Assembly (NCBI RefSeq): GCF_000002425.4
Contig: NC_037260.1
Span: forward strand, 13,697,516-13,761,515
Direction: 5' to 3'
Source: Physcomitrium patens
Lineage: Eukaryota > Streptophyta > Bryopsida > Funariales > Funariaceae
Length of the DNA: 64,000 bases
The position numbers and the translations under genes were made by a program. The notes under the pieces were generated by a model that was given only the letters and a program-made list of their open reading frames with translations, was not told the origin of the DNA and ran no database searches. The first letter of the stretch is position 1. Each line of letters begins with the position of its first letter. This document shows positions 35,013 to 46,380 of this stretch, in pieces.

Positions 35013-35042
<30 letters not shown>
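35013..35042. repeat. Poly-T run, 30 bp
   Basis: Homopolymer inside C2, just after a CT-rich microsatellite at 34969-34986. Confidence 0.9.
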
Positions 35043-35046
<4 letters not shown>

Positions 35047-35169
35047 AAAAACTCCCTCTATTTTGTAACTGCTTAGGTTTTTGCCTCTCAGTTTCTATGG
35101 TTGTATTTCTTCCTTGCAATATTCTGTAATCATCTTTTTCTACTCACTAGCTTTTCAACATCATAAGCC

Positions 35170-35800
35170 ACGAGTAAGTAATTTGAACCTCGAATAGATT
35201 TTTGGCAAATTTCCAAGTAGAGGGGATCCACTACTCTTAGGAGTGTTAGAGTGCCGACTTCATAAATCCATAATTCGGTGAGATCTAATCCAACTTCAAT
35301 TTGGTTTGTTGAAATGGCTGCACTCTAAAGTCTAGTCTTCTAGAAAAATCAATTTACTAACTTTCAAGTGATAACAAATTTTTGATGAATTTCTAGGTGA
35401 GAAGGGATCTACTGCCTTGGCAGTTTAGAACAACTAACTTGGAAAAAACATATCTCAGTGTTTACTTAGGTTTTTCTATTGAATTTTTCTGGAAAAGAAG
35501 CTTTATTAAGTTTAGTTTTAGAAACAATCAGATTTCTTAACTTTGAATCATTAGCCAATTTTTTATGGATCTTTAAGTAGACGGGTGTCTGCTGCTTAGG
35601 TAGTTTAAGTCACCTTATTTAAAAACTTCATATCTTGAATGTCAAACCTTGGATCACCACAAACTTTAGGCAATAAGAGAATGCTTAAGTCAAATCTAAC
35701 CGCAAAAAAATTCAAATCCATAAGAGTTGTGGAAATTTTTTGGCAATGTTTTAAACAACAAGGGTTTGTTGTCCTCAACTCAACTTACTCGACATATGCA
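35170..35800 (+). repeat. Diverged tandem repeat, period 180 bp, about 4 units
   Basis: Core blocks at about 35210, 35390, 35570 and 35747 share a pattern: TTYCAAGTAGA, then a GGGATCTACTGC-like block, then a TTAGGNAGTTTA-like block. Spacing is 180, 180 and about 178 bp. The units are strongly diverged and no frame is kept. Confidence 0.6.
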
Positions 35801-36188
35801 AGGTAAGTTTTTCTGCCCTAATCACCTCCAAATCATACTTTTTAGTGCATGAATAGCTATAATAATCACAATTGTGATTTTTTATATATATTTATTCATT
35901 TACCTTATCTATGGTTTATATTTCTACATTAATTAACTATGGACTCTAATCTAGGTTACAATTTAATTAAATTTGACTTAAGTGAGGGAAAAAAAAACCA
36001 CTCACACAAATTGTTTGTTAGAGCTACATGCAATAATGAAGATACAATTAAATGAAGGTCAATAACGACAAAAGAATAATTGGATGCTTATTGCAAAGAG
36101 CAACTACAATTCAACGTAGGTGACAAGGTATGGTTATTTCATTGCAAAATCAAGACTACTTGTCCTTGTGATAAGTTGGACTATCATG

Positions 36189-36193
36189 GGCTG
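36189..36193. repeat. Target site duplication of B2 (left copy)
   Basis: GGCTG here and at 42323-42327, directly flanking the B2 LTRs. The site lies in the GGCTTGG-type block before the A2 chromodomain. Confidence 0.9.
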
Positions 36194-36213
36194 TGTTAGG
36201 GACATAGTCCTTA

Positions 36214-36387
36214 GAACCTTCTAGAGACAAGAGACAAGCTTCTAGAACCTTCTAGAAGCAAGTCTCTGGAATCTTCTAGAAGCTTCTTAGTTGGTAGAAG
36301 ATGTTAGGAACATAGTCCTTAGAACCTTCTAGAGACAAGTTTCTAGAACTTTCTACAAGCAAGTCTTTGGAACCTTCTAGAAGCTTC
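36214..36387 (+). promoter_or_regulatory. Clustered heat-shock elements in the B2 LTR
   Basis: Perfect alternating GAA/TTC arrays with 2-nt spacing: GAACCTTCTAGAA at 36245-36257, GAATCTTCTAGAAGCTTC at 36269-36286 (four units) and GAACCTTCTAGAAGCTTC at 36370-36387 (four units), plus partial ones near 36214 and 36321. This is the binding pattern of heat-shock factors, as in the ONSEN copia element of Arabidopsis. They lie 40-210 bp upstream of the TATA-like ATATATT near 36430. Heat response is inferred. Confidence 0.7.
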
Positions 36388-36439
36388 CTAGTTGGTAGAA
36401 GTTGCTTGAGAAGCTTCTTAAATAGGAGAATATATTGGA

Positions 36440-36471
36440 ATCGAGGCTGAAGAGTTCTTCAGTCTTGACAA
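36440..36471 (+). promoter_or_regulatory. B2 transcript-start palindrome and self-primer
   Basis: CTGAA and TTCAG flank a 6-nt loop, with outer pairs CGAGG/TCTTG extending the stem (TCTCG in the 3' LTR and B1). The primer AGTCTTGACAA lies at 36461-36471. The 3' LTR and B1 keep AGTCTCGACAA, which fits the binding site fully. Confidence 0.6.
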
Positions 36472-36600
36472 CACATCTCTTGGAGCTCTAGCTCACCTCT
36501 CTAGTGTTGTTCTTGTATTCATCTGATTAATCTAGTTCTTGCCAGTTCTTCTTGAACTTCTTCTTAGATCTCAAGTCTGTATTTCTGTGTCCGTGACAGT

Positions 36601-36611
36601 TTGTCGAGACT
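36601..36611 (+). other. B2 self-primer binding site
   Basis: TTGTCGAGACT, 2 nt after the LTR. It is the exact complement of the primer in the B2 3' LTR (42185-42195). A TATCAGAG block lies further in at 36626-36633. Confidence 0.65.
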
Positions 36612-36881
36612 TCACTCACCTCAGATATCAGAGTTAGTTTCTTCCTCGTTAGAGTGCGGATTATCCCTCTGCTTGGAAGTGTATTAGCATTTTAGAGGTT
36701 GCGGATTACCCTCCTCTAAATTGATACTTTTTTTGTTACAATATTGGAGTCTTATTCTTCTTGGAGAGAGTGGATTACCTCTTTTCTTGAAGCTCTTAAG
36801 GCATTTTAGAGGTTGCGGAGTACCCTCCTCTAAACCAATATTATCTTTTTGTAGAGTCATTTCTGTCCTTCTCTTAGAATG

Positions 36882-37906
36882 GCCGGAGGCCAAGACATTA
36901 GTATGACGGAAAGTTCAGAGTCCAAGTTAGATGCTATCATGAATGCCTTCGCTACGTTATCGCAAAGAATTGCAAAGATTGAAGGAGTCGTGGCAAGGCT
37001 TCATAATGATGGAGCATCTGGGATGGCACAATCTAGGTTGCACCAGCCTCAAACTTTTGCACTTGGAGAAGGAACTTTGCCTTAGATTCGACAAGCACCA
37101 CTGGTTCTACAACATAAGGAGCCCCGAGTTAGCTTTCCAGACAAGTTCAATGGTACGCGTTCCAAGTTTCAAGGATTTGTCAATCAAATCAGGTTGATAA
37201 CAGTTTTACAGCCCGAACGCTATCCAACGAAAGAGTCACGTGTTGGGCTTGTTGGAACCTTACTTACAGGACAAGCTCTATCATTGTTTGCTCTTTTGTT
37301 TGAGAAACGATCGTCCATACTAAACAACTTTGAAACCTTTTTGGAGGTGTTTGCAGAAGCATTTGGTGAACACGACAAGGTTCGATGATCTATAACAAAG
37401 ATCCGATCACTACGACAAGGGATGCGTTCTACATCAATCTAAGCATCGGACTTCAGGCAATTAGCATGCGACATCAATTGGGATGAAGAAGCGTTGATGA
37501 GTCAATTCTATTGGGATTTAGGGACGATGTGAAGGATTTGCTGTTAACTCTTCCTGATCCACAAACGCTCAACGAAGCTATTAGCCAAGCTATGAAGTAC
37601 GATAACTGCCTATTCCAACGTCACCAAGACCAACGTTCAAGACAACATACGGTTCGCCACACCCCAACTATGTCGGCAAGTAGCATGAATTCACATTCAG
37701 AGATAGAAGACATGCAAATTGATGCGGTACGTGTCAAATCTCTTACTCTAGAAGAAAAAAAGCGGCGTATGGAAGAAGGTCTATGCTTGTATTGCGGTGA
37801 AGAAGGCCATAAAGTTGGAAACTGCCTCAAGATGCAAAATCGACATATTATCAAGACTAGGGGTGCATTTATTTAGGAAAACGAGGATGCCTAGCCACAA
37901 TAGGAA
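36882..37906 (+). pseudogene. B2 gag (fossil)
   Basis: Same layout as B1 gag: MAGGQDISMTES start, coiled-coil-like LDAIMNAFATLSQRIAKIE, capsid block GLVGTLLTGQALSLF, and zinc knuckle CLYCGEEGHKVGNC. Broken. Confidence 0.9.
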
Positions 37907-37908
37907 CC

Positions 37909-40900
37909 GTGTGGCTGGACAGTGAAATATCGCAACAACAACTAGGTTCTTTTCTTTCCGCTCAACCTGCCTTTTGTTTTACAATCCCTTTCTTTATTGG
38001 CCCTCAAAAACTGAGAACCTTAGCATTATTAGATTCAAGAGCATTTGCTTGTTTCTTAGACGAAGAAGTTGCAAAGTATCATAAGATCCCTTTAGTACAA
38101 AAATCCAAACCTATTCACGTTGAGGTCATAGATGGACGACCTTTATTGTCTGGTAGTGTCACCCATGAATCAAAACCTATAGAAGTGACGTTTAAGGGCC
38201 ATAGTAGTCATATTATTTTCAATATTATTAGAATTCCATCAAATCCTGTTATTCTTGGTCTTTCCTAGTTGGAAAAGTATAACCCATCCATAGATTGGAA
38301 GTTGCGAAAGATAATCTTTCCCACAAAACCACCTAAGAGCAAGCCTCATAGAAAATCCCGAATAGAGAAATCCTTATTTATTAGAGCAAGAGCGTTTATA
38401 AGATCGTCTAAGGAAGGCACACCGTTTGTCATTTATGCGACTCCAACTACCAGGGAGAAGATCTCGACAGCAAGTATACCGGAGCAATATAAGGATTTTA
38501 AAGACGTGTTTCAAAAGAAAAATGCCGACATGCTATCGAAACACAGACCATATGATTGCGCCATAGACTTGCAAGAAGGAGCACAACCGTATTTTGGCCC
38601 AATCTACAATCTATTGCAGACGGAGTTGGCAGAGTTGCGGAAGTACATCGACGAGAATCTAGCCAAGAATTTCATCCGTCATTCAAAATAGTCAGCTGGA
38701 GCACCCATCTTATTTGTGAAGAAGAAAGATGGCTCATTGCCGACGTGCATGGACTATCGAGGCCTCAACAAGGTAACAAAGAAGAATCGTTATCCGTTAT
38801 CCTTGATTTCTGGCCTCTTAGAACAACTTGAACGTGCAAGGATCTTTACAAAAATTGATCTAAGGGGAGCTTACAATCTCGTACGAATCAAGGAAGGAGA
38901 TGAGTGGAAGACAACGTTCCGTATAAGGTATGGCCATTTTGAGTATAATGTCATGCCTTTTGGTCTTACCAATGCTCCAACAGTCTTTCAACATATGATG
39001 AATGACATTTTTTGAGAGCACCTTGATGATTTTGTTATCATCTATTTGAATGATATTTTGATAATCTCCAAAAATGAAGAAGAGCATGAAAAACACGTTC
39101 GTTTGGTCTTGCAAAAACTACGCGAGTGAGGACTATATGCCAAGTTGGAGAAGTGTTTATTTCACCAAACAGAGATGGAGTTTTTGGAGTTTGTTGCGAC
39201 TACAAAAGGCTTGAAGATGGACCTCAAGAAGGTGGAAGCAATCGTGTCCTGGGAGGTTCCGAAGACGGTTAGAGACGTACAATGCTTTCTTGGTTTTGCT
39301 AACTTCTATCGAATCTTTATCAAAAATTACTCTCAAGTTGCTGCTCCCCTCACTCGATTGACATGCAAGGATAAGCTGGAATGGGGACCTCTAGCAGAGA
39401 AGGCATTTCAAGACCTGAAGACCACATTCACTACGGCTCCAATCTTGGTACATCCAGACTTTACAAAGGCCTTTTATTTAGAAACTGATGCTTTGGATTT
39501 TGCTTTAGGAGCTGTACTTTCACAAATGGGAGAAGACAAGAAGCTCCATCCAGTTGCATTCTATTCTCAAAAGTTCTCTGCTACTGAAATCAATTATGAG
39601 ATCCACAATAAGGAACTTCTTGCTATAGTAGATTCTTTCCAAGAATGGCGTCACTTTCTTGAAGGAGCTACACATCCAGTGACCGCATACACAGATCAAA
39701 AGAATTTGGAGTATTTCATATCAGCTCGAATTCTAAATCGACGCCAAGCTCAGTGGAGTATGTTGCTATCTAGGTTCGATTTTATTATCACTTATCGACC
39801 TGGAAAGCAGCAAGGCCTATCTGATGCCTTATCGAGGAGATTGTATCTTGTACCAAAGGCTGGAGAAGTAGCGTTTGATCAACAATGCATGACATTGTTG
39901 AAGCCAAAGCAATTTCAACTTTGCGCTACTATTTTGCCAATTGATGCTGACTTCCTAAATTAGGTACGTGCCATGACCATTGAAGATTCAGTAGCCATTG
40001 ATATTAAGCAGCGTGCGAATGACAACAAGTTCAAGGTAGAGGGAGATCTTTTATACTTTGAGGAGCGATTATATATTCCAAAAAGACCTGCACGACTCCG
40101 AGTCCTTCAATCTCGCCACGATTTTCCAGTTGCGGGACATTTTGGATTCAACAAGACCTTGGAGCTTATTTTTTGAGATTTTTGGTGGCCCCAAATGTGG
40201 AAGGATGTGGAAGATTTTGTCCTCTCCTACGACATCTGTTCAAGATCCAAGAATCCTCGACATCGCCCTTATGGATTCTTACAGCCATTGCCAATTCCAC
40301 GTCGATCATGGTCTTCAATTTCCATGGACTTCATCACGGACCTGCCATCATCGAACTCATTTGACAGCATCTTTGTCGTGGTAGATTGGCTTACAAAAAT
40401 GGCGCACTTTGTCCCTTGCAAGAAGACATCGTCCAGTGAAGTCACAGCAAGGCTCTTTCTCAATAATGTGTATCGTTATCATGGACTACCAGATGATATC
40501 ATATCAGATTGAGGAACCCAGTTCGTATCAAAGTTTTGGAGATCTCTCTTTGAGATACTAAAGGTGGATATCAAGCTTTCTTTGGCTTTTCATCCTCAAA
40601 CTAACGGCCAAACGGAACGGGTGAACCAAATCTTGGAACAATATTTACGATGCAGCATCAACTATCAGCAAGACGATTGGACCACATATCTGTCGCTAGC
40701 CGAGTTTACATATAACAACACCCTCCATGCGTCGACTCAATATACACCATTCTTTTTCAACTATGGGTATCATCCGAAGCTTGATTTATTGAGTCCATCA
40801 ACAAATAATAATCTAGCAGCTGAAGAATTAACGAAATAACTATCAAAGCTTTAAAATACGTTGAAGCTCCAATTACAATCCACTCGAGAATCCTACAAGG

Positions 40901-41376
40901 CGTCTGTAGATAGATTTCAGAATTAAGCACCTACTTTCAAAATTGGAGATAAAACATAGCTTCTTCGACGGAATATCAAGACCAAGCGACCATGTGATAA
41001 GTTGGACTATCAAAGATTGGGACCATTTATCATCCAGAAGCAAATCAATCTAGTGGCGTACCATCTGGAATTACCGGCTACTATGAAGGTACATTCAGTC
41101 TTTCATGTTTCTCTGTTGGAGCCTTATCGAGAGTCGTCTTTTCCTGGAAGAGTGCAATGTTCGCCACCTAGTATTGAGATCAAGAACCACGAGGAATACG
41201 AGGTTGAAAAGGTACTAGATTCACAGCGAAGGTGGAGCAAGTTGGAGTATCTTGTTCATTAGTGTGGCTACGACATTAATGAGCGAACGTGGGAGCTAGC
41301 TGAAAATCTCGCCAATGCGCCTCAAAAGATACAGGAGTTTCATCAACAACATCCTCATAAACCTAAGCCGGTTCGA
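37909..41376 (+). pseudogene. B2 pol with chromodomain (fossil)
   Basis: In order: protease block LALLDSRAFACFLDEE; reverse transcriptase with [18 protein letters not shown] and [15 protein letters not shown]; RNase H with ETDALDFALGAVLSQMGE; integrase with SRHDFPVAGHFGFNKTLE and NGQTERVNQILEQYLR; chromodomain beginning EYEVEKVLDSQRR. Broken at several points. Protein similarity to A1 pol is high throughout. Confidence 0.92.
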
Positions 41377-41514
41377 TGATAGCTTCTTTCTGAAGCTTAC
41401 TCACCCAAGAATATAAGAAAGGGGGAGAGCACCACCAAAATTCGTAGTTGATGTAGTTATTTTCTCCAAGATAAAATAGAATTTTTTCAGTAGCCATAGT
41501 TTGGTCTTCTGATA

Positions 41515-41861
41515 TGGATAGCCAAGAGATAGATACTATGCCAGTCAGATTATCTCAACTAACTAGCTCACGAAGGCGACCCTGAGATGAAGAACTACCT
41601 GCACCACGATGACGACGGAGGATACCAAGTAACCGATCACTGATGATTGTATTTGAATCCGAGCCTGCTTACGATGGTCAACCAGAAGGCATATTTGCAG
41701 GACAATTTCACAATGAAGACACGGAAGTTCATGCTTAGTCAGAAGTTGAAGAAGTGGGCCACTACCGTTGGCTTCAAGGGCCGATGAACCACTTACCTCG
41801 TGAACAACAGTTGGAGTTCATAACAGACGTTATGCGACAGATCCTCATTTTCTTACGTTGA
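41515..41861 (+). pseudogene. B2 ORF3 (fossil)
   Basis: It lies between the chromodomain and the 3' LTR, as in A1. The N-terminus MDSQEIDTMPVRLSQ and the C-terminal block GHYRWLQGPMNHLPRE, followed by a helix ending RQILIFLR, match A1 ORF3. Broken. Confidence 0.7.
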
Positions 41862-41902
41862 TACTGATTGACAACAACATTGCTTCTCAGAGACCTCGAA
41901 GC

Positions 41903-41917
41903 TAAAGGAAGGGGTGA
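41903..41917 (+). other. B2 polypurine tract
   Basis: AAAGGAAGGGGTGA directly before the TG of the 3' LTR. Confidence 0.8.
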
Positions 41918-42322
41918 TGTTAGGAACATAGTCCTTAGAACCTTCTAGAGACAAGAGACAAGCTTCAAGAACCTTCTAGAAGCAAGTCTCTGGAACCTTC
42001 TAGAAGCTTCTTAGTTAGTAGAAGATGTTAGGAACATAGTCCTTAGAACCTTCTAGAGATAAGTTTCTATAACCTTCTAGAAGCAAGTCTCTGGAACCTT
42101 CTAGAAGCTTCTTAGTTGGTAGAAGTTACTTGAGAAGCTTCTTAAATAGGAGAATATATTGGAATCGAGGCTGAAGAATTCTTCAGTCTCGACAACACAT
42201 CTCTTGGAGCTCTAGCTCACCTCTCTGGTATTGTTCTTGTATTCATCTGATTAATCTAATTCTTGCCAGTTCTTCTTGAACTTCTTGTTAGATCTCAAGT
42301 CTGTATTTCTATGTCCGTGATA
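41918..42322 (+). repeat. B2 3' LTR (405 bp)
   Basis: Same length as the 5' LTR, about 95 percent identical by eye, with the same heat-shock arrays. It is followed by GGCTG. Confidence 0.93.
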
Positions 42323-42327
42323 GGCTG

Positions 42328-42746
42328 AGAACTTTTTTTATTTGTGAACAAATCAATCCTATTGCTTATCGATTATATCTATCGAAGTCTATGAAGATCC
42401 ACCTTATATTTCATGCATACCTTCTTGAGTCGTGTAAGATAGTAAATATCTTTAAAAGAAGATAAATGCCACCTTCTCTTATAGAAGTAGATAATAATCC
42501 TAAGTTTGAGGGAGAAGAAGTCTTAGATTCAAGGAAGTGCTGAAATAGGTTAGAATATCTTATTTATTAGCATAGATATGATATTAGTGAACACACTTGG
42601 GAACCAAAAAAGAATCTTGTAAATGCAACAAAGAAGGTTGAGGCCTTTCATTGATGACATCCATCAAAATCAAGATGAAGTATTGTAAAGATCCATGAAA
42701 GGTAATGACTACTCCTCATAGAACTTGTTCCTAGAAGGGGAGATAA
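42328..42746 (+). pseudogene. A2 chromodomain end of pol and polypurine tract (fossil)
   Basis: Continues A2 after the B2 insertion: the block after GPFF (VNKSILLLIDYIYRS-like in A1 terms), then a chromodomain with the ISEHTWEP-like block, then CTAGAAGGGGAGATAA before the 3' LTR. Confidence 0.8.
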
Positions 42747-43268
42747 TGTCATAGACATATACATTTATCCCAATAGTTACTTATATAATTAAATAGAAGT
42801 AAATAAATATAGATTAATTTCATGAAGTCTTCTAAAAAAGCTTCTTAGAAGCTTTGTAGACTTGGTTTTGACTTTAGATGTGTTTTTAGGTTAGAAACTT
42901 GGCCAATAAATTAATCACGTGTGGATAGCTTGCGGAACAAGTTAACTATGTGGTGCATACATAGATAACTTGCCTTGAAAATTAAGACATGTGGCTAGTA
43001 AAGTCAACACATGTTGTAGGTCTTATAGAATATTACAACGTAGCTCCTAGTTAGAGAGTATATATAGAGGTAAGAGTGAAGCCTTCTTCACTGTTGTCAA
43101 CATCTTTCTAGTCTCTAGTCTTATTTCAAGACTTTCTAGTCTTTTTTTTTTTTAGCAATAGCCATTTTAGTTTAATATCACATCATCTTTTGAGTGACTT
43201 TCTAGTTCTCTTCAATGATACAAGAGTGTATTAAGGATTTTCTTTCTTCAAGATTTATATTCTTGACA
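42747..43268 (+). repeat. A2 3' LTR
   Basis: Homologous to 29153-29703, with TATATATAGAGGTAAGAGTG kept. It ends TTCTTGACA and is followed by TTTAT. Confidence 0.88.
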
Positions 43269-45081
43269 TTTATTTGTCCTCTCTTTTGATGCATAGTAGA
43301 TTATAAGGTCTATAGAGATCTATTTTCATATAGATCTCAACTTAATTCAATTAGTCAAAAAGACAAGATATCAATAATAAAGAATATATATATTTTTTTA
43401 ACTTTACATTATTAAGACCACAATAGTTAATGTACATTTGCAAAGATCCAACATTTTTGTTCATAGAGTGTATAGATGCACTAACTTATGATTTATAATA
43501 TTGAATAAATTCCTTTGTTAAATTCTCATTAAAATAATCCGTTAGTATCATAAGCTTATTCTATGATTAATTATAAAATGGATCAAAAGGTGATTGTACA
43601 CCATCTTGAAGATTAATAGCACAATTATATAGACAATATTTTAGCAAAGTATTTGTATTCTTCTTCTCAAGTATATCTTACATTTCTTAGTATTCTTTTT
43701 GAAGGATTGTTGAAATATTTGTGGCTTTAAATGTTGGAGTTGCATAAATAATAAAAGAAATATTCTTTTCAATTTTTTTTTATATAAGATTTGATTTTAA
43801 TAATATAAAGCTTTACGGTTTTAGATGTGAAAGCTATATAAAAATTTATATTAGATTAAGTAATAATAGATTGTAGTATTTGAAAAAAATCATGTTTTGA
43901 AAGATATATAATATCATATTTTATATAGATATATAATCTATACAAAAATTATATCTTTTTTAGCTAAAATATCTTAAAATAATGGAATTAGATAGAAAAT
44001 AATTATATTATATATAACTTGATTATTACTTCTAATTAACTAGTTTTAAAATAATATTTCTTAAAAATAAAGGTTGACCATTTATGACTTCTATATAAAT
44101 ATGTTTCATGGTCTTAGATTTCTTGACTATAGAAATATTATGGATTCTTAAAAATTTTAAATTAATATATTAAAAAAAAAGGCTCTTAAATCTATTAGAA
44201 CAAGGATTTTGAATTCTTAAGTATTAAAACACATTGCTATGATAAAAAAAAAAGAATATTAGATAATATTATATAATATCTTTTAGTTTGTAAAATAAAA
44301 GAATCAAGGTATGTAGTCTCTTTTTTGGTTGGATATCTTTATTTTTCTACAAAGCTTTTGATGATGTGACCTCACTTTTTGTTTGATATGTATGTTGGCA
44401 CTTTTGTGGCTATTACTAACTTTGTAGCTAAATTTTCTTCAATAAAATATAAATTATATTCTCTTCAACACTACTTTTTTTATTAAATAATATTTTTTTA
44501 AATATAATATTAATTTTTATATCTTCTATTTTTAAATATTTACTAAAATTAGAATATATAGAAGATAAAAAATAAAATTAAAATATAAAAAATATACATT
44601 TATCTTAGCAATATTAAAAAAATTGATTATCATCCTATACAATTTTATTAATGGCTACATTGAGTGATTGCAAATTATAAACAGATAACAAAAATTCTTT
44701 CACATTGTCTTTTAATTTCTAATAAAATTGGCTTATTAATACCTTATATTTTTTAATTAATATTATATGTTAATTGTTAAAAATTTAAGGTATAAAAGTG
44801 ATGCTAAATATATTATTTTCTGAAGGCTTTAAATCTTGGTTGTTGAAAAAAGAATATTTTTATATTCACCAAACTTTTCTTCAAAGTTACACAATATGAA
44901 AGAATTCTTCTCAAATAATAGAACAAACTAAGAAAAATCTTGACATAAGAGCCAAATTTTAATTTGACTAATACAAGATACTTCTATAGAATATGTTTAG
45001 GAATAGAACAAAGTAACAAGTTATATTTGATTTATGAAGCTACTTTAAACAAGTTTAGTCAAATTTTTCTAAACTATTTTA

Positions 45082-45230
45082 TGATTCTTTTGATGTTGAC
45101 ATTAAATTTTTTTATTATCAATTTTTTATTATCAATTTTTTATTATAAATTAATAATTTATGTAAATGATAAATTGATAATTTTTATAAATGATAAATTG
45201 ATAATATCAACATCAAAAAAATCATAATTT
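45082..45230. repeat. AT-rich inverted repeat of about 65-70 bp per arm
   Basis: The arm ends ATGATTCTTTTGATGTTGAC and (other end, reversed) ATGATTTTTTTGATGTTGAT match closely, and inner blocks of ATTATCAATTTT recur. It could form a hairpin. No target duplication or transposase ends were identified. Confidence 0.55.
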
Positions 45231-45380
45231 TTTTATTTTATTTATTTAATAATAATTTTTTATTTCATTTATTTAATAATAATTTTTTATTTCATTTATT
45301 TAATAATAATTTTTTTTCATTTATTTAATAATAGTCTTTTATTTCATTTATTTAATAATAATTTTTTATTTTATTTATAT
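45231..45380. repeat. 27-bp AT-rich tandem repeat, about 5 units
   Basis: Units of TTTTTTATTTCATTTATTTA plus AATAA with small changes, seen directly. Confidence 0.8.
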
Positions 45381-45585
45381 AAATATATAAGTATTTTATT
45401 TATTTTATTTATATAAATATATGTAAGAAATTAAAAAAATTATCAATTTAAAAGAAAAACACACATAATATCTAAAGTACTATAATATATTTAAGAAGAA
45501 GGAGAATCTAATTTCTATTTAAAAAGACCAAGCTCTAATATTATATTATTGTATTTTATAAAATTTGCTTGAAAATCACTAAGCA

Positions 45586-46166
45586 TGTGGTTGTAGAAGT
45601 TAAAATAGAACTTCCAACAACAAGTGTAACAAGGTATAGATAAGATAATTGTATACATAGTTAGAATCATGGAAGTTTTTAGAATTGGAATTTTGTTAGT
45701 AGATCACATAGGATCGACCGTAGAACTTTTTAGAAAGAATTTAGGGTAGTTATTTAGATGGGATTGACCATTGAACCTTCTAGAAAAGAAATTTAAGGTG
45801 GCTATTTAGGTGAGGTCCACGTCTTAAGAAAATTCTAGAAAGTACAGGGTGGTATTAAAAGGTACAAATAGGATTGGCCAAGGTCTTTTAGGGCATCTGG
45901 TCAAGTATGGCTTCAAATCCTTTTTATTAGTAAAATTTGGTTTTGCACCTTTCCGTTCAATTTTATTCTATTCTATTTCTATTTGCTTAGTTTTGTCTTT
46001 TATATTCTATTCTATTTCTATTTGCTTAGTTTTGTCTTTTATATCCTATTCTATTTAGTTTCATTCACTTTTATTTTGGTCTGTTTTATCATATTTTGTA
46101 ATGAGGCTTTATGTTGCTATAGATTAGAAGAATCTTAGATTTTTGAAATAATCTACTCCCGTTTTA
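45586..46166 (+). repeat. D 5' LTR (outer edge approximate)
   Basis: The inner edge is set by the match of 45895-46166 to 50685-50931. The outer edge at TGTGGTTGTAGAAG is a guess. It contains several AACTTCTAGAAA-like heat-shock-type dyads near 45760-45840. Confidence 0.6.
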
Positions 46167-46167
46167 T

Positions 46168-46180
46168 TGGTATTAGAATG
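46168..46180 (+). other. D tRNA-type primer binding site
   Basis: TGGTATTAGAATG lies one base after the LTR and resembles the initiator-Met tRNA complement TGGTATCAGAGC. This contrasts with the self-priming layout of A and B. Confidence 0.6.
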
Positions 46181-46380
46181 AATATTAGATTTTCTATTTT
46201 TGGTAGTATATCAATAGTCATTATTTAGTCCAAGGTTAGTTATTGTGGTGACACTAGGTACTATGTTGAAGTTACCATGAGCTACTGTTAAAAAAAAAAA
46301 ATTAAGAGGTGAAAAGATATTATAATAGTAGAATCCAATAGAAAAATTACAGTAGGGAAGATATAGTATAATAATCTTAG

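Larger units (their letters stand above)
33150..35990 (+). mobile_element. Non-coding insert C2, related to the leader of C
   Basis: About 2.8 kb lying inside A2 and without any credible protein frame. Its first 870 bp match the C leader (14575-13690, opposite strand). The rest is not found elsewhere in the window. It includes a CT run (34969-34986), a T run (35013-35042) and a fourfold 180-bp repeat. No LTR or target duplication could be set, so limits are approximate. It could be a large non-autonomous derivative of the C lineage or an unrelated segment carrying that leader. Confidence 0.6.
36194..36598 (+). repeat. B2 5' LTR (405 bp)
   Basis: Begins TGTTAGGGACATAG and ends TGTCCGTGACA. 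The first 218 bp are two tandem copies of a module of about 109 bp (36194-36302 and 36303-36411), each beginning TGTTAGG and rich in GAAnnTTC. Confidence 0.93.
36194..42322 (+). mobile_element. Ty3/gypsy chromovirus B2, complete layout, broken
   Basis: 6129 bp with 405-bp LTRs, target duplication GGCTG, self-primer site, gag, pol with chromodomain, ORF3 and polypurine tract. By eye the LTRs differ at about 19 of 405 positions (roughly 5 percent), mostly transitions. It is therefore clearly older than A1 and younger than A2, its host. About a dozen or more breaks are spread over the coding parts. Same family as B1. Confidence 0.95.
29153..43268 (+). mobile_element. Chromovirus A2, old family A copy (fossil), carrying C2 and B2
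   Basis: LTRs at 29153-29703 and 42747-43268 resemble those of A1. The flanks carry TTTAT on both sides (29148-29152 and 43269-43273), which fixes the ends. The internal parts seen follow A1: leader, gag, protease, reverse transcriptase, RNase H, start of integrase, and the chromodomain after B2. ORF3 is not recognised. Many breaks and strong LTR divergence make it much older than A1. It interrupts E and is itself interrupted by B2, and it carries the insert C2. Confidence 0.9.
43269..45540 (-). mobile_element. Chromovirus E, right part (fossil)
   Basis: Continues E on minus. Reverse transcriptase start lies near 43280-43680 (GSLQMYINYCGLNN and NLTKEFIQYY-like blocks), the protease region near 44020-44260, and gag near 44620-45000 (LLFEKNSFILCNFEEKFGE-like). 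A PBS-region block, TATTAGAGCTTGG (minus), lies near 45525-45540. The 5' LTR is not recognised. Many breaks. Confidence 0.75.

Noticed and set aside
33150-35990. C2 as a normal insertion into A2 with a target duplication
   Set aside because: No matching short direct repeat was found at its edges, so its mode of arrival stays open.
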